Shown: one piece after another, positions 40,291 through 49,389 of the stretch | Position numbering within the stretch: position 1 is the first letter of the stretch | Layout of the letters: every line of letters starts with the position of its first letter | Origin: Acetohalobium arabaticum DSM 5501 | Lineage (GTDB): Bacteria > Bacillota > Halanaerobiia > Halobacteroidales > Acetohalobiaceae | Reading direction: 5' to 3' | DNA: 64,000 nt | Assembly: GCF_000144695.1 (NCBI RefSeq) | Contig: NC_014378.1 | Span: 2,405,597 to 2,469,596, forward strand | Notes under the pieces: model-generated | The model's database searches: none | What the model saw: the letters and a program-made list of their open reading frames with translations, nothing else | Told to the model about the DNA's origin: nothing | Program-made: the position numbers and the translations under genes

Positions 40291-40444
40291 TTTAGCAACT
40301 ACTGTTTATTTTTAATTTCAACTATCACATGAAGTTTATACCTTATACTTAGGTTTTTAATTTAAGCTAGGAACTTTAATTTCTAACTGTTTATAGACTA
40401 CCTTTGATTCTATTAAATCTAAAACATTAAAATTCAACTTAAAA

Positions 40445-40482
40445 ATTAAAGAGAGCAGTTACTCTCTTCTGTAACTGCTCCT
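40445..40482 (-). terminator. Terminator of rplI
   Basis: GAGCAGTTAC / GTAACTGCTC perfect 10-bp stem (40453-40480) followed on the minus strand by TCTTTAATTTTT. About 55 bases after the rplI stop. Confidence 0.85.
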
Positions 40483-40534
40483 TTTGTGATTAGTCAATTT
40501 TTTGGAGCGATAAGTACTGGAATGAATAGTAGAT

Positions 40535-40981
40535 CTAAGCTTCAACAACTTTAACTTTAACTGTAGCTGTCACCTCGGTATGTAGGTTAATAGCAACCTT
40601 TTTAATTCCTAATGTCTTAATATTATCATCAAGCTCTACTTTACGTTTATCTATCTTAACTCCAGTTTTATCTTCAATTACTTCAGCAATATCATTAGTA
40701 GTTACAGATCCAAAGAGTTTCCCAGTTTCTCCAGCTTTAACGGCAATCTCAAAAATTTCACCTTCTAACTTATTAGCCTTCTCTTTAGCTTCATTTAATT
40801 CCTGCTGTCTCTTTCGCTCTTTGGCCTGCTTCTTCTGTTCTAATTTAGCCAACTGACTATCAGTAGCTTCAACAGCTAATCCTTTAGGTAATAGATAATT
40901 ACGAGCATGTCCATCAGCAACTTCTACAACCTCATCTTTTTCACCTAAGTCGTCAACATCTTCCTTTAAGATAACTTTCAT
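40535..40981 (-). CDS. rplI: 50S ribosomal protein bL9
   Basis: 148 residues. N-terminal MKVILKEDVDDLGEKDEVVEVADGHARNYLLPKG segment is diagnostic of L9, followed by the long linking helix (rich in K/E) and C-terminal KVELDDNIKTLGIKKVAINLH. Binds 23S rRNA and limits frameshifting. In many Firmicutes gdpP precedes rplI after yybS; it is missing here. Confidence 0.97.
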   Translation of the reverse strand: MKVILKEDVDDLGEKDEVVEVADGHARNYLLPKGLAVEATDSQLAKLEQKKQAKERKRQQELNEAKEKANKLEGEIFEIAVKAGETGKLFGSVTTNDIAEVIEDKTGVKIDKRKVELDDNIKTLGIKKVAINLHTEVTATVKVKVVEA

Positions 40982-41078
40982 TGTTAATCTAACGCCTCCT
41001 TATAAATTATATAATATATTTAATCCCTTGACAATATTAGATTAATAGTAATTAATCCTAAAATTAGAATCATTAACT

Positions 41079-41987
41079 CTAATCCTTCTCCTCTAACCCC
41101 CTATAGTCAAACCAGGCATCAAACAAACCTAAAAAGACTATAATTTGATTAAGAGGAATAAGGGCTAAGACTACTAGGATTACTTTTTGAATTTTATCAG
41201 AAATATTAAATCTTTTCAAATAATGGGCCGTTACTGCTAAACCTTGGATTAAAAACACGAAATTAAAGATTAAATATAGATTCTGACCTACAGCAGTATT
41301 AATTAAAATAATTCCCAGTAAATATCCAGAAACTAAATATTTAGGAAACTTCCATTTAGCAAAAGTAAGAGGGGATTCATAATTGTAACCTAATTTATTC
41401 AAAACTAAAAGCCCAACATAATAATTAATTAATCCATTTATCGAGCCAGCAGTTATAAATAAAGCAGGTAGCAAAACCTGAATTGATTCTTTTAAATTAT
41501 TTGTTATAGCTTCCAATTCCTCTACTGTTGCTTGATCGAGACCTAACTCCTGATATTTGTCTATTGCCTGAGTTAGAATTGTTGCAGGATTAAAATTGAA
41601 TAGGTAAAAGTTAATTGCTACCATTAACAGTGTTGAAAGAATCGAAGCAATAATGGCAACTACAATTAACTTATAAGGTGAAAATTCTTCTTCAAAAGCT
41701 GCTCCTAAAACTACTCCTACTAAACCAAAACCAACTAATACAACCAGAATCATTATAGGGTTGAGTAAAACTCCGAGAATAATACCACTCAAGATTGCTG
41801 TTAAAATACTTGTTTTAGTCCCCTGCCTAACACCTACCACAATCAGCGGAACAGGTAAAATAAATAAAAGTATTACTCCAATAATTGGCGGTAAATAAAA
41901 AGCAATCAATGATAGAATAACTGTTATAGCCGTAAATAAAGCTCCTTCTACTAATGATTTAGTTTCTAATCTTGCCAAGACCGTCAC
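41079..41987 (-). CDS. DUF2232 (YybS-like) membrane protein
   Basis: 302 residues, about eight hydrophobic segments (ALFTAITVILSLIAFYLPPIIGVILLF and so on). Fits the YybS/DUF2232 family that lies in the rpsF-rplI neighbourhood of Firmicutes. Function unknown; it may be a transporter component by similarity of fold. Six bases from the MazG-like gene. Confidence 0.72.
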   Translation of the reverse strand: MTVLARLETKSLVEGALFTAITVILSLIAFYLPPIIGVILLFILPVPLIVVGVRQGTKTSILTAILSGIILGVLLNPIMILVVLVGFGLVGVVLGAAFEEEFSPYKLIVVAIIASILSTLLMVAINFYLFNFNPATILTQAIDKYQELGLDQATVEELEAITNNLKESIQVLLPALFITAGSINGLINYYVGLLVLNKLGYNYESPLTFAKWKFPKYLVSGYLLGIILINTAVGQNLYLIFNFVFLIQGLAVTAHYLKRFNISDKIQKVILVVLALIPLNQIIVFLGLFDAWFDYRGLEEKD

Positions 41988-41993
41988 CTCTTA

Positions 41994-42317
41994 TTAGTTT
42001 CTCTTAATTATATGCTTTAATAATAAACTTAAATCGCCATACTCTTCTTCAATTTCATGGCCCTGATCAATATTCTCCTGTAGATTATCCCGAACCTTGC
42101 GCTCTAATTTATCCGGTGAAATACCTAAACGCTGTGCCAGTAAATATGTAGAGATTAATAAATTAGCTAATGCATCAATTATTTTAGATTGACTATCTTG
42201 CAGCATTACTTTAAATAAATGAGAAACACTATTTAATAACTCACTCTTTAACCATTCTATTACTTTTAAGTTCTTAGTAATATTATTTTTCTGATTTTTG
42301 GAATTATACCCTTTCAT
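41994..42317 (-). CDS. MazG-like family protein
   Basis: 107 residues, mostly helical. IDALANLLISTYLLAQRLGISPDKLERKVRDNLQEN recalls the MazG-like (all-alpha NTP-pyrophosphohydrolase) family, but the EExxE metal-binding set is poorly kept. Probably not an active pyrophosphatase (inference). Small gene between DUF2232 and rpsR. Confidence 0.6.
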   Translation of the reverse strand: MKGYNSKNQKNNITKNLKVIEWLKSELLNSVSHLFKVMLQDSQSKIIDALANLLISTYLLAQRLGISPDKLERKVRDNLQENIDQGHEIEEEYGDLSLLLKHIIKRN

Positions 42318-42384
42318 TTCACTCCTCCTACTACTTATTTTCTATTAAAGTTATTTCTCGAGAAAATACCTTTTTTCCTGCTTA

Positions 42385-42418
42385 ATAAAAAAAACAGAGA
42401 GGAAATACCTCTCTGTCT
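42385..42418 (-). terminator. Terminator of rpsF-ssb-rpsR
   Basis: ACAGAGAGG / CCTCTCTGT perfect 9-bp stem (42394-42416) with an A5-like loop and a minus-strand run of eight T. Directly after rpsR. Confidence 0.93.
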
Positions 42419-42425
42419 TAGGTCT

Positions 42426-42641
42426 TTAATCAACTGTAAAGGGCAATAAAGCTATACTTCTGGCCCGTTTAATAGCTTTTGTTAACTGTCTTTGATGACG
42501 AGCACAGTTTCCAGAAATTCTCCGCGGGACAATCTTTCCGCGGTCAGTTAAATACTTGTCTAATTTATTAACTTCTTTATAATCTATATGGTCAATCTTA
42601 TTAGCACAGAATTCACAAGACTTTCTACTACCGTATCCCAT
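42426..42641 (-). CDS. rpsR: 30S ribosomal protein bS18
   Basis: 71 residues. [31 protein letters not shown] and [29 protein letters not shown] are diagnostic. Two Cys (CEFC) plus a further Cys form the zinc-ribbon-like version. Partner of bS6, encoded in the same operon. Confidence 0.97.
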   Translation of the reverse strand: MGYGSRKSCEFCANKIDHIDYKEVNKLDKYLTDRGKIVPRRISGNCARHQRQLTKAIKRARSIALLPFTVD

Positions 42642-42666
42642 CTGACTTCCCTCCTTATCTTTGAAT

Positions 42667-43053
42667 CTAAAATGGAACGTCTATATCGTCTTCCTCAAGA
42701 TTATCTGCTTGTCCCTGTTGAGAACGATCATCACTAGGCCAATCCAGAAAGCGAACATTATTAGCTACAACTTCTGATACTCTTCTTTGTTGACCTTCAT
42801 TATTTTCATAACTTCTAATCTGTAAACGCCCTTCTACTGCAACTAATCTTCCTTTTCCTAGGTGGTTGGCACAGTTTTCTGCCTGTTTTCTCCAGACGAC
42901 TATATCAATAAAATCTACATCTCGCTCGCCTTCTTGATTAGTATAAGGACGTTCAACTGCCAAAGAAAAGTTAGCAACTGCTACTCCATTAGGAGTATAT
43001 CTTAATTCCGGATCATCAGTTAATCGTCCAATCAAAATAATCTTATTTAACAC
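42667..43053 (-). CDS. ssb: Single-stranded DNA-binding protein
   Basis: 128 residues. OB fold with [34 protein letters not shown] and an acidic tail ending DDIDVPF, the protein-docking tip. Located between rpsF and rpsR as in most Firmicutes. Confidence 0.97.
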   Translation of the reverse strand: MLNKIILIGRLTDDPELRYTPNGVAVANFSLAVERPYTNQEGERDVDFIDIVVWRKQAENCANHLGKGRLVAVEGRLQIRSYENNEGQQRRVSEVVANNVRFLDWPSDDRSQQGQADNLEEDDIDVPF

Positions 43054-43092
43054 TTAAAGCACCACCTTTATGATTAAACTTACTTCTCAAAT

Positions 43093-43380
43093 TTACTGCT
43101 CATCACGCAGAATAATAAATCTTAAAATATTATCATCCAATCTATAGGCTCTTTCTAATTCATCTATAGTTTCAGATTCGCCTTCGAAATTAACAACAGT
43201 ATAATACCCAGCCTTATGATCATCTAATTCATAAGCTAGATTTTTAGTTCCCCACTTATCGATATTGCTGATTTCTCCTTTATTTTCATCAATAGTATCG
43301 GTGATCTTTTCTACTATTTCCTCAGTAGCGTCATCTTCTAAGTCAGGATTTACAATAAACATTGTTTCATACTTACGCAT
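43093..43380 (-). CDS. rpsF: 30S ribosomal protein bS6
   Basis: About 95 residues. MRKYETMFIVNPDLEDDATEEIVEKI and GYYTVVNFEGESETIDELERAYRLDDNILRFIIL. ATG 43380 follows GGAGGTGTACAAAG; the frame extends to 43407 across the RBS. Dimerises with bS18 on 16S rRNA. Confidence 0.97.
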   Translation of the reverse strand: MRKYETMFIVNPDLEDDATEEIVEKITDTIDENKGEISNIDKWGTKNLAYELDDHKAGYYTVVNFEGESETIDELERAYRLDDNILRFIILRDEQ

Positions 43381-43447
43381 CTTTGTACACCTCCTCCACT
43401 TGGTCAATGGCCCTATTCTTTATAAATAGAGCATGGATTACTAGACC

Positions 43448-43476
43448 ATTATAACATTTTTAACTTAAAATTGCAA
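43448..43476 (-). promoter_or_regulatory. Promoter of rpsF operon
   Basis: -35 TTGCAA (43471-43476), 17-base spacer, -10 TATAAT (43448-43453) on the minus strand, about 70 bases upstream of rpsF. The leader contains a small CTCTATT/AATAGGG hairpin. Confidence 0.65.
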
Positions 43477-43479
43477 ACT

Positions 43480-44577
43480 TTAAACATTGAATCTAAAGTA
43501 ACAGACATCTCCATCCTGAATAATATAGTCCTTGCCTTCTACCCGTAGGACTCCCTCATCTCTAGCATCAGCAAAGGAACCTGCTTCAACTAACTTATCA
43601 TAAGTAACTACTTCAGCTCTAATGAAACCTTTCTGCATATCAGTATGAATCTTGCCAGCTGCCTCAGGTGCTGTCGAACCTTTCTTGACTGTCCAGGCTC
43701 TAACTTCTTTGGGGCCGGCCGTAAAGAAGGTAATCAGTCCTAACAATTTATAACCGGCTTTGATTAATTTATCCAAGCCGGACTCTTCAATACCTAATTC
43801 CTCTAAAAATAATTCTTCCTCTGTAGTTGATAATTCCGCCACTTCTGCTTCCACTTCAGCACTGACAGTAATTACTTCTGCTTCTTCACTGGCAGCATGG
43901 TTCCGAATAGCTTGTACATGCCGGCTTTCTTCTTTACCAATTTCATCTTCACTTACATTAGCAACATAAAGTGTCGGTTTAAGAGTTAACAAATGACAGT
44001 CTCTAATCCGTTCTTTTTCTTTAGATGATAGCTCCACATTTCGAGCTGGCTGTCCATTATCTAAAGCAGTTTTAATCTTTTCTAATACTTCCATCTCTTC
44101 TTTATACTTCTTTTCTCCACTCTTTAACATTCTTTCCGTCTTTTCTATTTTATTTTCGACTGTCTCCAAATCAGCTAAAATCAACTCAGTATTTATCGTT
44201 CCAATATCACGCAGTGGATCTATATCACCTTCAACATGAGTAATATCACTATCTTCAAAACAGCGTACTACATGAATAATAGCATCTACTTCTCTAATAT
44301 GGGATAAGAATTTATTACCCAACCCTTCGCCATCACTGGCTCCTTTTACTAAACCGGCAATATCAACAAACTCAATTGCTGTGGGAGTTGTTTCTTGCGG
44401 ATTAATAATCTCCGTTAAAACTTCCAGTCTTTTATCCGGTACTTTAACGATCCCCATATTAGGATCTATAGTACAGAAAGGATAATTTTCTGCGCCAGCC
44501 CCTACTTCAGTAATTGCATTGAATAATGTAGACTTACCAACATTGGGTAAACCTACAATCCCACACTTCATTCCCAT
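43480..44577 (-). CDS. ychF: Redox-regulated ATPase/GTPase YchF
   Basis: About 365 residues. Obg-family P-loop NTPase that prefers ATP: CGIVGLPNVGKSTLFNAI, FVDIAGLVKGASDGEGLGNKFL, and a C-terminal TGS domain (TGPKEVRAWTVKKGSTAPEAAGKIH). Binds ribosomes; linked to stress response. A TTG at 44583 fits AGGAG better in spacing, so the start could be two codons longer. Confidence 0.95.
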   Translation of the reverse strand: MGMKCGIVGLPNVGKSTLFNAITEVGAGAENYPFCTIDPNMGIVKVPDKRLEVLTEIINPQETTPTAIEFVDIAGLVKGASDGEGLGNKFLSHIREVDAIIHVVRCFEDSDITHVEGDIDPLRDIGTINTELILADLETVENKIEKTERMLKSGEKKYKEEMEVLEKIKTALDNGQPARNVELSSKEKERIRDCHLLTLKPTLYVANVSEDEIGKEESRHVQAIRNHAASEEAEVITVSAEVEAEVAELSTTEEELFLEELGIEESGLDKLIKAGYKLLGLITFFTAGPKEVRAWTVKKGSTAPEAAGKIHTDMQKGFIRAEVVTYDKLVEAGSFADARDEGVLRVEGKDYIIQDGDVCYFRFNV

Positions 44578-44666
44578 TACCAATAACAGCTCCTTTAACT
44601 TAATTATAATCTAAACCACAACAACGATTATAACTTAAATTGGCGTTATCTTCAAGCCCAACAGAA

Positions 44667-44852
44667 TTATTCCTTGGTTGCAACTTTTTCTGTTACACTT
44701 TTCTCAAATTTAGACCGTGGCAGCATAATTACCCGACCACAACTTAGACACTTAACCTTAAAATCCATTCCGGTTCTTAAAACCTTCCATCTGTCATCAC
44801 CACAAGGATGTTCCTTTCTAAATCTAACCACTTCACCTACTTCAAACTCCAT
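44667..44852 (-). CDS. DUF951 family protein
   Basis: 61 residues. FEVGEVVRFRKEHPCGDDRWKVLRTGMDFKVKCLSCGRVIMLPR is the family pattern, with a CxxC that may bind zinc together with the His-Pro-Cys segment. Often found next to ychF in Firmicutes. No known function. Confidence 0.9.
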   Translation of the reverse strand: MEFEVGEVVRFRKEHPCGDDRWKVLRTGMDFKVKCLSCGRVIMLPRSKFEKSVTEKVATKE

Positions 44853-44929
44853 TACTGACCACCTCCCTTCCCATATTTCTTTCTATTTTTATTATTTCCT
44901 TCCTTAATTAAATTAAAAATCTTTAACTG

Positions 44930-45979
44930 TCAGATGACAATCTTACGCTTTATATAACTGATTAAAAGACAGAAACAAACAACTCCCCCTATCTTCCCTA
45001 AAAGAGGATAAATTATAGTTACTAACGAAGCAAAATGGAATCTGGCTAATAAAAAACCGACTACCATAAATATGACCAATAATTGATTCAAAGAAGTATC
45101 AAGCTCATTATCTACTCTTTTCACTAATCCATAAAAGCTACTAGTTGCTGTTGTAATCATAGCCAACCAGAGAATTATAGCATATAGAAGATATAATTCC
45201 ATACTTTTATAACTTAAAATCTCCAGCATTGGTATTTGACTATTTTCAATCAAATTAAAGTTTTGTATCAATAATATATTAATCACTAATCCCAAAATAG
45301 TCAATATTACTCCGGTTAATAAGCTACCTAATTTTAATAATTTTTTTTGCTTAATCTTAGTTGGTAGGGCTGTTAATACCGGTAAAGCTAAAAAGAAATT
45401 ATAAATAACATAATTAATAGCATGCAGAAACCAATTATTAGCTACTAAAGTGTTGGTTTTATATTCATTAATAGTAAATGAAAGATGACTTTTTATATTA
45501 CATCCAAAAATTATCATTATAATTAAGATTAACCCAGGAACTAAAATAACATTTAACTTCATAATTCCTTCAATTCCCGACTTGATAGCTAAAATTATAA
45601 TCATAATTGTCACTAAAATACCGATATTCTTATTTAATTGGAAATAATGGAAGAAGACTTCGCCACTACCTGATAACATAATTATGAAACTGCTAAACAA
45701 AAAAAATAAAATAATTACATCGCCTAACTTCCCTAACTTTTTATTTCCAAACCAATGAAAGAGTTGGTCATAAGTAGTTAAATTAAATTTTAAACTTATC
45801 GCCAAAATAAAATAGCCTAAAGAGGCAAATAAAATACCACAGGTAATAATACCTAAATATCCCCACTGCTGCAGACTAAAAAATTGTAAAATCTCCTGTC
45901 CAGAAGCAAATCCAGCTCCTATTATAGCACCTATATAGGTAACTGCAATCTGAATAATTAATTTATAATCTGACACCAC
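44930..45979 (-). CDS. YkvI-family membrane protein
   Basis: 349 residues, about ten hydrophobic segments; TYIGAIIGAGFASGQEILQFF at the N-terminus is the APC/LeuT-like start of YkvI proteins. A transporter by fold; substrate not known. GTG start. No special neighbours. Confidence 0.8.
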   Translation of the reverse strand: MVSDYKLIIQIAVTYIGAIIGAGFASGQEILQFFSLQQWGYLGIITCGILFASLGYFILAISLKFNLTTYDQLFHWFGNKKLGKLGDVIILFFLFSSFIIMLSGSGEVFFHYFQLNKNIGILVTIMIIILAIKSGIEGIMKLNVILVPGLILIIMIIFGCNIKSHLSFTINEYKTNTLVANNWFLHAINYVIYNFFLALPVLTALPTKIKQKKLLKLGSLLTGVILTILGLVINILLIQNFNLIENSQIPMLEILSYKSMELYLLYAIILWLAMITTATSSFYGLVKRVDNELDTSLNQLLVIFMVVGFLLARFHFASLVTIIYPLLGKIGGVVCFCLLISYIKRKIVI

Positions 45980-46113
45980 AGATTCCCTCCTAATTATAAT
46001 AAATTATATCAATCTAAACTAAAAATTATGTTACAAAATTTAACAGATTATTCTATTCTTATTTTACACATATTAAATTAGAACTTATCTATAAGAATTG
46101 GAGGGTAGCTCTT

Positions 46114-46824
46114 ATGGCAAGTTTTGAAGCTAGTACCTGCCACAACTGCGGTCGTAAAATAATGGGTCTCAAGTTTTCTTCTGCTTCTGAAACAATCTGT
46201 ACTAACTGTGCTAATTCCAAAGAGAAATCATCCGCAATTAAAAACAATTCACAAAAAAAACATAATCTAGAAGACAGCATCCATATTGGAGATAAATTAG
46301 CAAGCAATAAATTAAAAAGAAGCATTACTACTTTACTAGAAGAACTATATACTGATAATCATGATAAACTCATAATAATCTGTGTTGGTACTGACCGTTC
46401 TACCGGCGATGCTTTGGGACCGCTAACCGGCAGCCGATTAAATAAATTTACTCCTTCTGAAATTCCTGTTTTTGGCACTCTAAAAGAACCAGTTCATGCT
46501 ACTAACCTACAAGAAAAGATGAAGTACATCAATAATAGATACCAAAACCCCTTTGTCCTTGCTATTGATGCAGGATTAGGTAACAATGACAGCATAGGCT
46601 CTATCAATATTAAGCGCGGCCCTTTAAAGCCTGGTTCAGGAGTTAACAAAGATCTACCTCTTATTGGCAATATGCATATTACTGGTTTAGTTAATATCGG
46701 AGGATATATGGAATACTTTGTGCTTCAAAGCACCCGGTTACATTTAGTAATGAAGATGGCAAAGACCATCTCGCGCGGAGTTAACTGGGGGCTAAAGAAA
46801 TCCAAACTAAAATTATTAAACTAA
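46114..46824 (+). CDS. yyaC: Zinc-ribbon YyaC-like sporulation protein (DUF1256)
   Basis: 236 residues. The C-terminal 190 residues match YyaC, a germination-protease-related fold: IIICVGTDRSTGDALGPLTGSRL, LAIDAGLGN, GPLKPGSGVNKDLP and ITGLVNIGG. Unlike standard YyaC, an N-terminal extension carries two CxxC pairs (C9/C12 and C29/C32), a zinc ribbon. GGAGGG RBS before ATG. Sporulation genes may be kept even in species not seen to sporulate. The only plus-strand protein gene in this half. Confidence 0.85.
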   Translation: MASFEASTCHNCGRKIMGLKFSSASETICTNCANSKEKSSAIKNNSQKKHNLEDSIHIGDKLASNKLKRSITTLLEELYTDNHDKLIIICVGTDRSTGDALGPLTGSRLNKFTPSEIPVFGTLKEPVHATNLQEKMKYINNRYQNPFVLAIDAGLGNNDSIGSINIKRGPLKPGSGVNKDLPLIGNMHITGLVNIGGYMEYFVLQSTRLHLVMKMAKTISRGVNWGLKKSKLKLLN

Positions 46825-46855
46825 AAAAGAGCTACTAAAAATAGTAGCTCTCCAT
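46825..46855 (-). terminator. Bidirectional terminator yyaC/bactofilin
   Basis: AGAGCTACTA / TAGTAGCTCT perfect 10-bp stem (46828-46851) between convergent genes, with six T on the minus strand, so it serves the bactofilin transcript best and may also serve yyaC. Confidence 0.85.
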
Positions 46856-46860
46856 TTCGC

Positions 46861-47406
46861 TTACTTTTTCTTCTGGTTTTTATTAGATTCTTGTTTCTTA
46901 CTCCCACTTTTTTTAGTTCCTTTATTTTGGGAATTATCTTTAGACTTACTTGTATCTTTAACCTCTTTTGATTCTTTAGAACCCTGCTTATCATTCTGGC
47001 CTTCAGTTGAATCAGTGAAGCGTTTAACAGTAGCAGACTTCGATTCACTTTTACCTTTAAAAACAGCCCCATCCTCTATAATTAAGTTAGCAATCTTAAT
47101 ATCTCCAATCAGCTTTCCAGTAGAAGTAATCACTAATTTATTCTCTGTCATTACATTTCCTGTAACATCGCCAGCAATTGTCACATTTCTGGCCTCTATA
47201 TCAGCTTCTAAAGTTCCACTTTTTCCAACTACTACATCTCCTTTGGCCTTTAATTTACCATTGATTACACCATCAATCCGCAATGAACCTTCAATAGTGA
47301 GAGTACCCTCTAGTTCTGTATTTTCTCCAATTACTGTTTCCATATTACTAGCATCAGTAGTTTTTGACTCCTGCTTTTTCTTGTCCTTTTTACTTCCAAA
47401 TAACAT
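46861..47406 (-). CDS. Bactofilin
   Basis: About 181 residues. Bactofilin beta-helix core: NMETVIGENTELEGTLTIEGSLRIDG, then repeated valine/glycine-rich rungs (GKLKAKGDVVVG, NVTIAGDVTGNVM) at residues about 20-125, ending in a charged, disordered Lys/Ser-rich tail. Polymer-forming scaffold of the cell envelope. ATG 47406 fits GGGAGG; the ORF runs further up, but those residues precede the RBS. Confidence 0.9.
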   Translation of the reverse strand: MLFGSKKDKKKQESKTTDASNMETVIGENTELEGTLTIEGSLRIDGVINGKLKAKGDVVVGKSGTLEADIEARNVTIAGDVTGNVMTENKLVITSTGKLIGDIKIANLIIEDGAVFKGKSESKSATVKRFTDSTEGQNDKQGSKESKEVKDTSKSKDNSQNKGTKKSGSKKQESNKNQKKK

Positions 47407-47539
47407 AACTATTCCTCCCTTTTGGATAACCCTATTATTTAACCTTAAATTCGACAAAAAATAGATTTCCTTCTTAATCATTAAATCTCATCTGAAACTT
47501 ATCCTTAAAAAATCTTATATTCACTCCTCTAACAAAAAA

Positions 47540-48220
47540 TTAATTAATAAAAAAATAACTCAAAACAACAGCTACAAAGATACCCGGTAATAAATTTCCA
47601 ACTTTAATCTCAGCCATCTCCAAAATATTAATTGAAATAGCAATAATTAATAATCCTCCTGTAGCTGTCATTTCAGCTATAATCTCAGGAGTTAAGATTG
47701 TCTGTACACTACTGGCCAATAAAGTTATACTGCCTTGATAGATAAATACAGCTACTGAAGAAAAGATAACTCCAACTCCCATAGTAGAAGCAAAAGCAAT
47801 AGAAGAAAAACCATCCAGCATAGACTTAGCATAAAGCGTTGATGGATCACCGGTTAAACCGTCCTGAATAGCCCCCATAAGCGCCATCGCTCCTACACAA
47901 TAAATCAAAGTAGTCCTTACAAAGGCTTCAGTCACATTTCCATCTTCAGAGCTAACCTTATCCTCTAGCCAATCGCCTATATTATTCAATCTAGCTTCAA
48001 TTCCTAATAATTCACCGATAATTCCGCCTAATAATAGACTAAAAATAACAATTGAAATATTATTTGTTTCTAAAGCCATCTTTCCTCCAATCAAAAATAC
48101 CGCTAAACTCAATCCCTGCATTACTGTCTCTTTTAAAGACTCAGATACTCGATGGCCTAAAACCACTCCTAAACTACCACCTGCTATAATAGCAGCTGTA
48201 TTTACAACTGTCCCTTTCAT
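47540..48220 (-). CDS. DUF554 membrane protein (YqgA-like)
   Basis: 226 residues, about six membrane spans, with GTVVNTAAIIAGGSLGVVLG at the N-terminus, the DUF554 signature. Function unknown, a transporter is possible. Lies 17 bases downstream of the cysteine desulfurase. Confidence 0.85.
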   Translation of the reverse strand: MKGTVVNTAAIIAGGSLGVVLGHRVSESLKETVMQGLSLAVFLIGGKMALETNNISIVIFSLLLGGIIGELLGIEARLNNIGDWLEDKVSSEDGNVTEAFVRTTLIYCVGAMALMGAIQDGLTGDPSTLYAKSMLDGFSSIAFASTMGVGVIFSSVAVFIYQGSITLLASSVQTILTPEIIAEMTATGGLLIIAISINILEMAEIKVGNLLPGIFVAVVLSYFFIN

Positions 48221-48237
48221 CTAACTTTGCCTCCTAT

Positions 48238-49389
48238 CTACCTTATCTGACGAAGAATATCCTTTATTGCTCCAATTAATTTATCACAATCTTCCTGATT
48301 ATTAAAACCTCCCGGACTAATTCTAACTGTTCCTTGCTCTAAAGTACCCAGAGTACGATGGGCAAAAGGAGCACAATGCAGTCCATCCCTAATACCAATA
48401 TCAAAGGCTCTATCAAGCATAAATCCAATCTCAGAGGCCATCTTATCGGCTAGATTAATGGATATTACCGGCGCCTGTCTTTTAATATCCTGGGGTCCAT
48501 AGATCTTAACCTTCGACATTTTACTCAATTCAGTTAATAAGTAATCCGTTAACTCCAATTTATGATTCCGTAACTTATCCATGCCTTCTTCCTGAATATA
48601 TTCAATTCCTGCTCCCAAACCTACAATCCCTACTCCATTTGGCGTACCGCTTTCGTATTTATCCGGAATCTCTTCTGGTTGGTATAAATCTTCAGAATTA
48701 CTGCCGGTTCCCCCCTGGCGCAGACTTTTTAGGTCTAATTCTTCATTAATATATAGTCCTCCAGTTCCCTGTGGTCCCAATAAGCCTTTATGACCGGAAA
48801 AAGCCAGTAAATCTATATTTAATTTCTGAACATCAATCGGGTAAACCCCAGCGGTTTGAGCTGCATCAACCATAAAGATAATATTTTCTTCAGCAGCTAA
48901 TTCACCAACCTTTTTAATCGGCATTAAAGTTCCAGTAACATTTGACGCATGGGTTAACAGAATCAGTCTAGTATTATCCGTAATCTTCTTTTCTAAATCA
49001 TTCATTTCTAGTTCTCCCGTCTCTGAATCACACTTTACTATACTTAACTTAATTATTCCTTTCTGTTCTAGATGCTTTAACGGGCGGGTAACTGAATTAT
49101 GCTCCATACTGCTAGTAATTACATGATCGCCTTTAGTTACAACACCCTTTAATCCTAAATTTAGAGCATCAGTAGCATTAAAGGTGAAAACCACCTCTTT
49201 TGTTGCTCCAATATTAAAGAAATTAGCTATTAGTTTTCTAACAGAGGTTATTTCCCTGCTGGCAGCAGCAGCCAACTGGTGGCTAGCTCGTCCAGGATTG
49301 GCTCCTTTCTCTCTCATAAATTGATCCATCTTTTGATATACAGTTTCTGGTTTTGGAAATGAGGTTGCTGCGTTATCAAGATAAATCAT
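48238..49389 (-). CDS. Cysteine desulfurase-like class V aminotransferase
   Basis: 383 residues. PLP-Lys in SGHKGLLGPQGTGG (about residue 197), AATSFPKPE at the N-terminus, and RDGLHCAPFAHRTLG near the C-terminus holding the candidate persulfide Cys (about residue 343). This is the SufS/CsdA-like branch often called cysteine desulfurase. Overlaps hydF by 14 bases, so it may supply sulfur to an iron-sulfur or H-cluster maturation step (inference). Confidence 0.85.
   Translation of the reverse strand: MIYLDNAATSFPKPETVYQKMDQFMREKGANPGRASHQLAAAASREITSVRKLIANFFNIGATKEVVFTFNATDALNLGLKGVVTKGDHVITSSMEHNSVTRPLKHLEQKGIIKLSIVKCDSETGELEMNDLEKKITDNTRLILLTHASNVTGTLMPIKKVGELAAEENIIFMVDAAQTAGVYPIDVQKLNIDLLAFSGHKGLLGPQGTGGLYINEELDLKSLRQGGTGSNSEDLYQPEEIPDKYESGTPNGVGIVGLGAGIEYIQEEGMDKLRNHKLELTDYLLTELSKMSKVKIYGPQDIKRQAPVISINLADKMASEIGFMLDRAFDIGIRDGLHCAPFAHRTLGTLEQGTVRISPGGFNNQEDCDKLIGAIKDILRQIR

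Noticed and set aside
43380..43450. S6:S18-binding leader RNA upstream of rpsF.
   Set aside because: Only a weak hairpin; the characteristic bulge sequence was not seen.
46020..46060. TGTTACAAAATTTAACA as a Rex operator upstream of ykvI.
   Set aside because: Half-site spacing is off by one compared with the Rex consensus and the gene is not a plausible Rex target.
46089..46325. Minus-strand frame opposite the start of yyaC.
   Set aside because: Lies entirely over the zinc-ribbon coding part of yyaC and has no homology.
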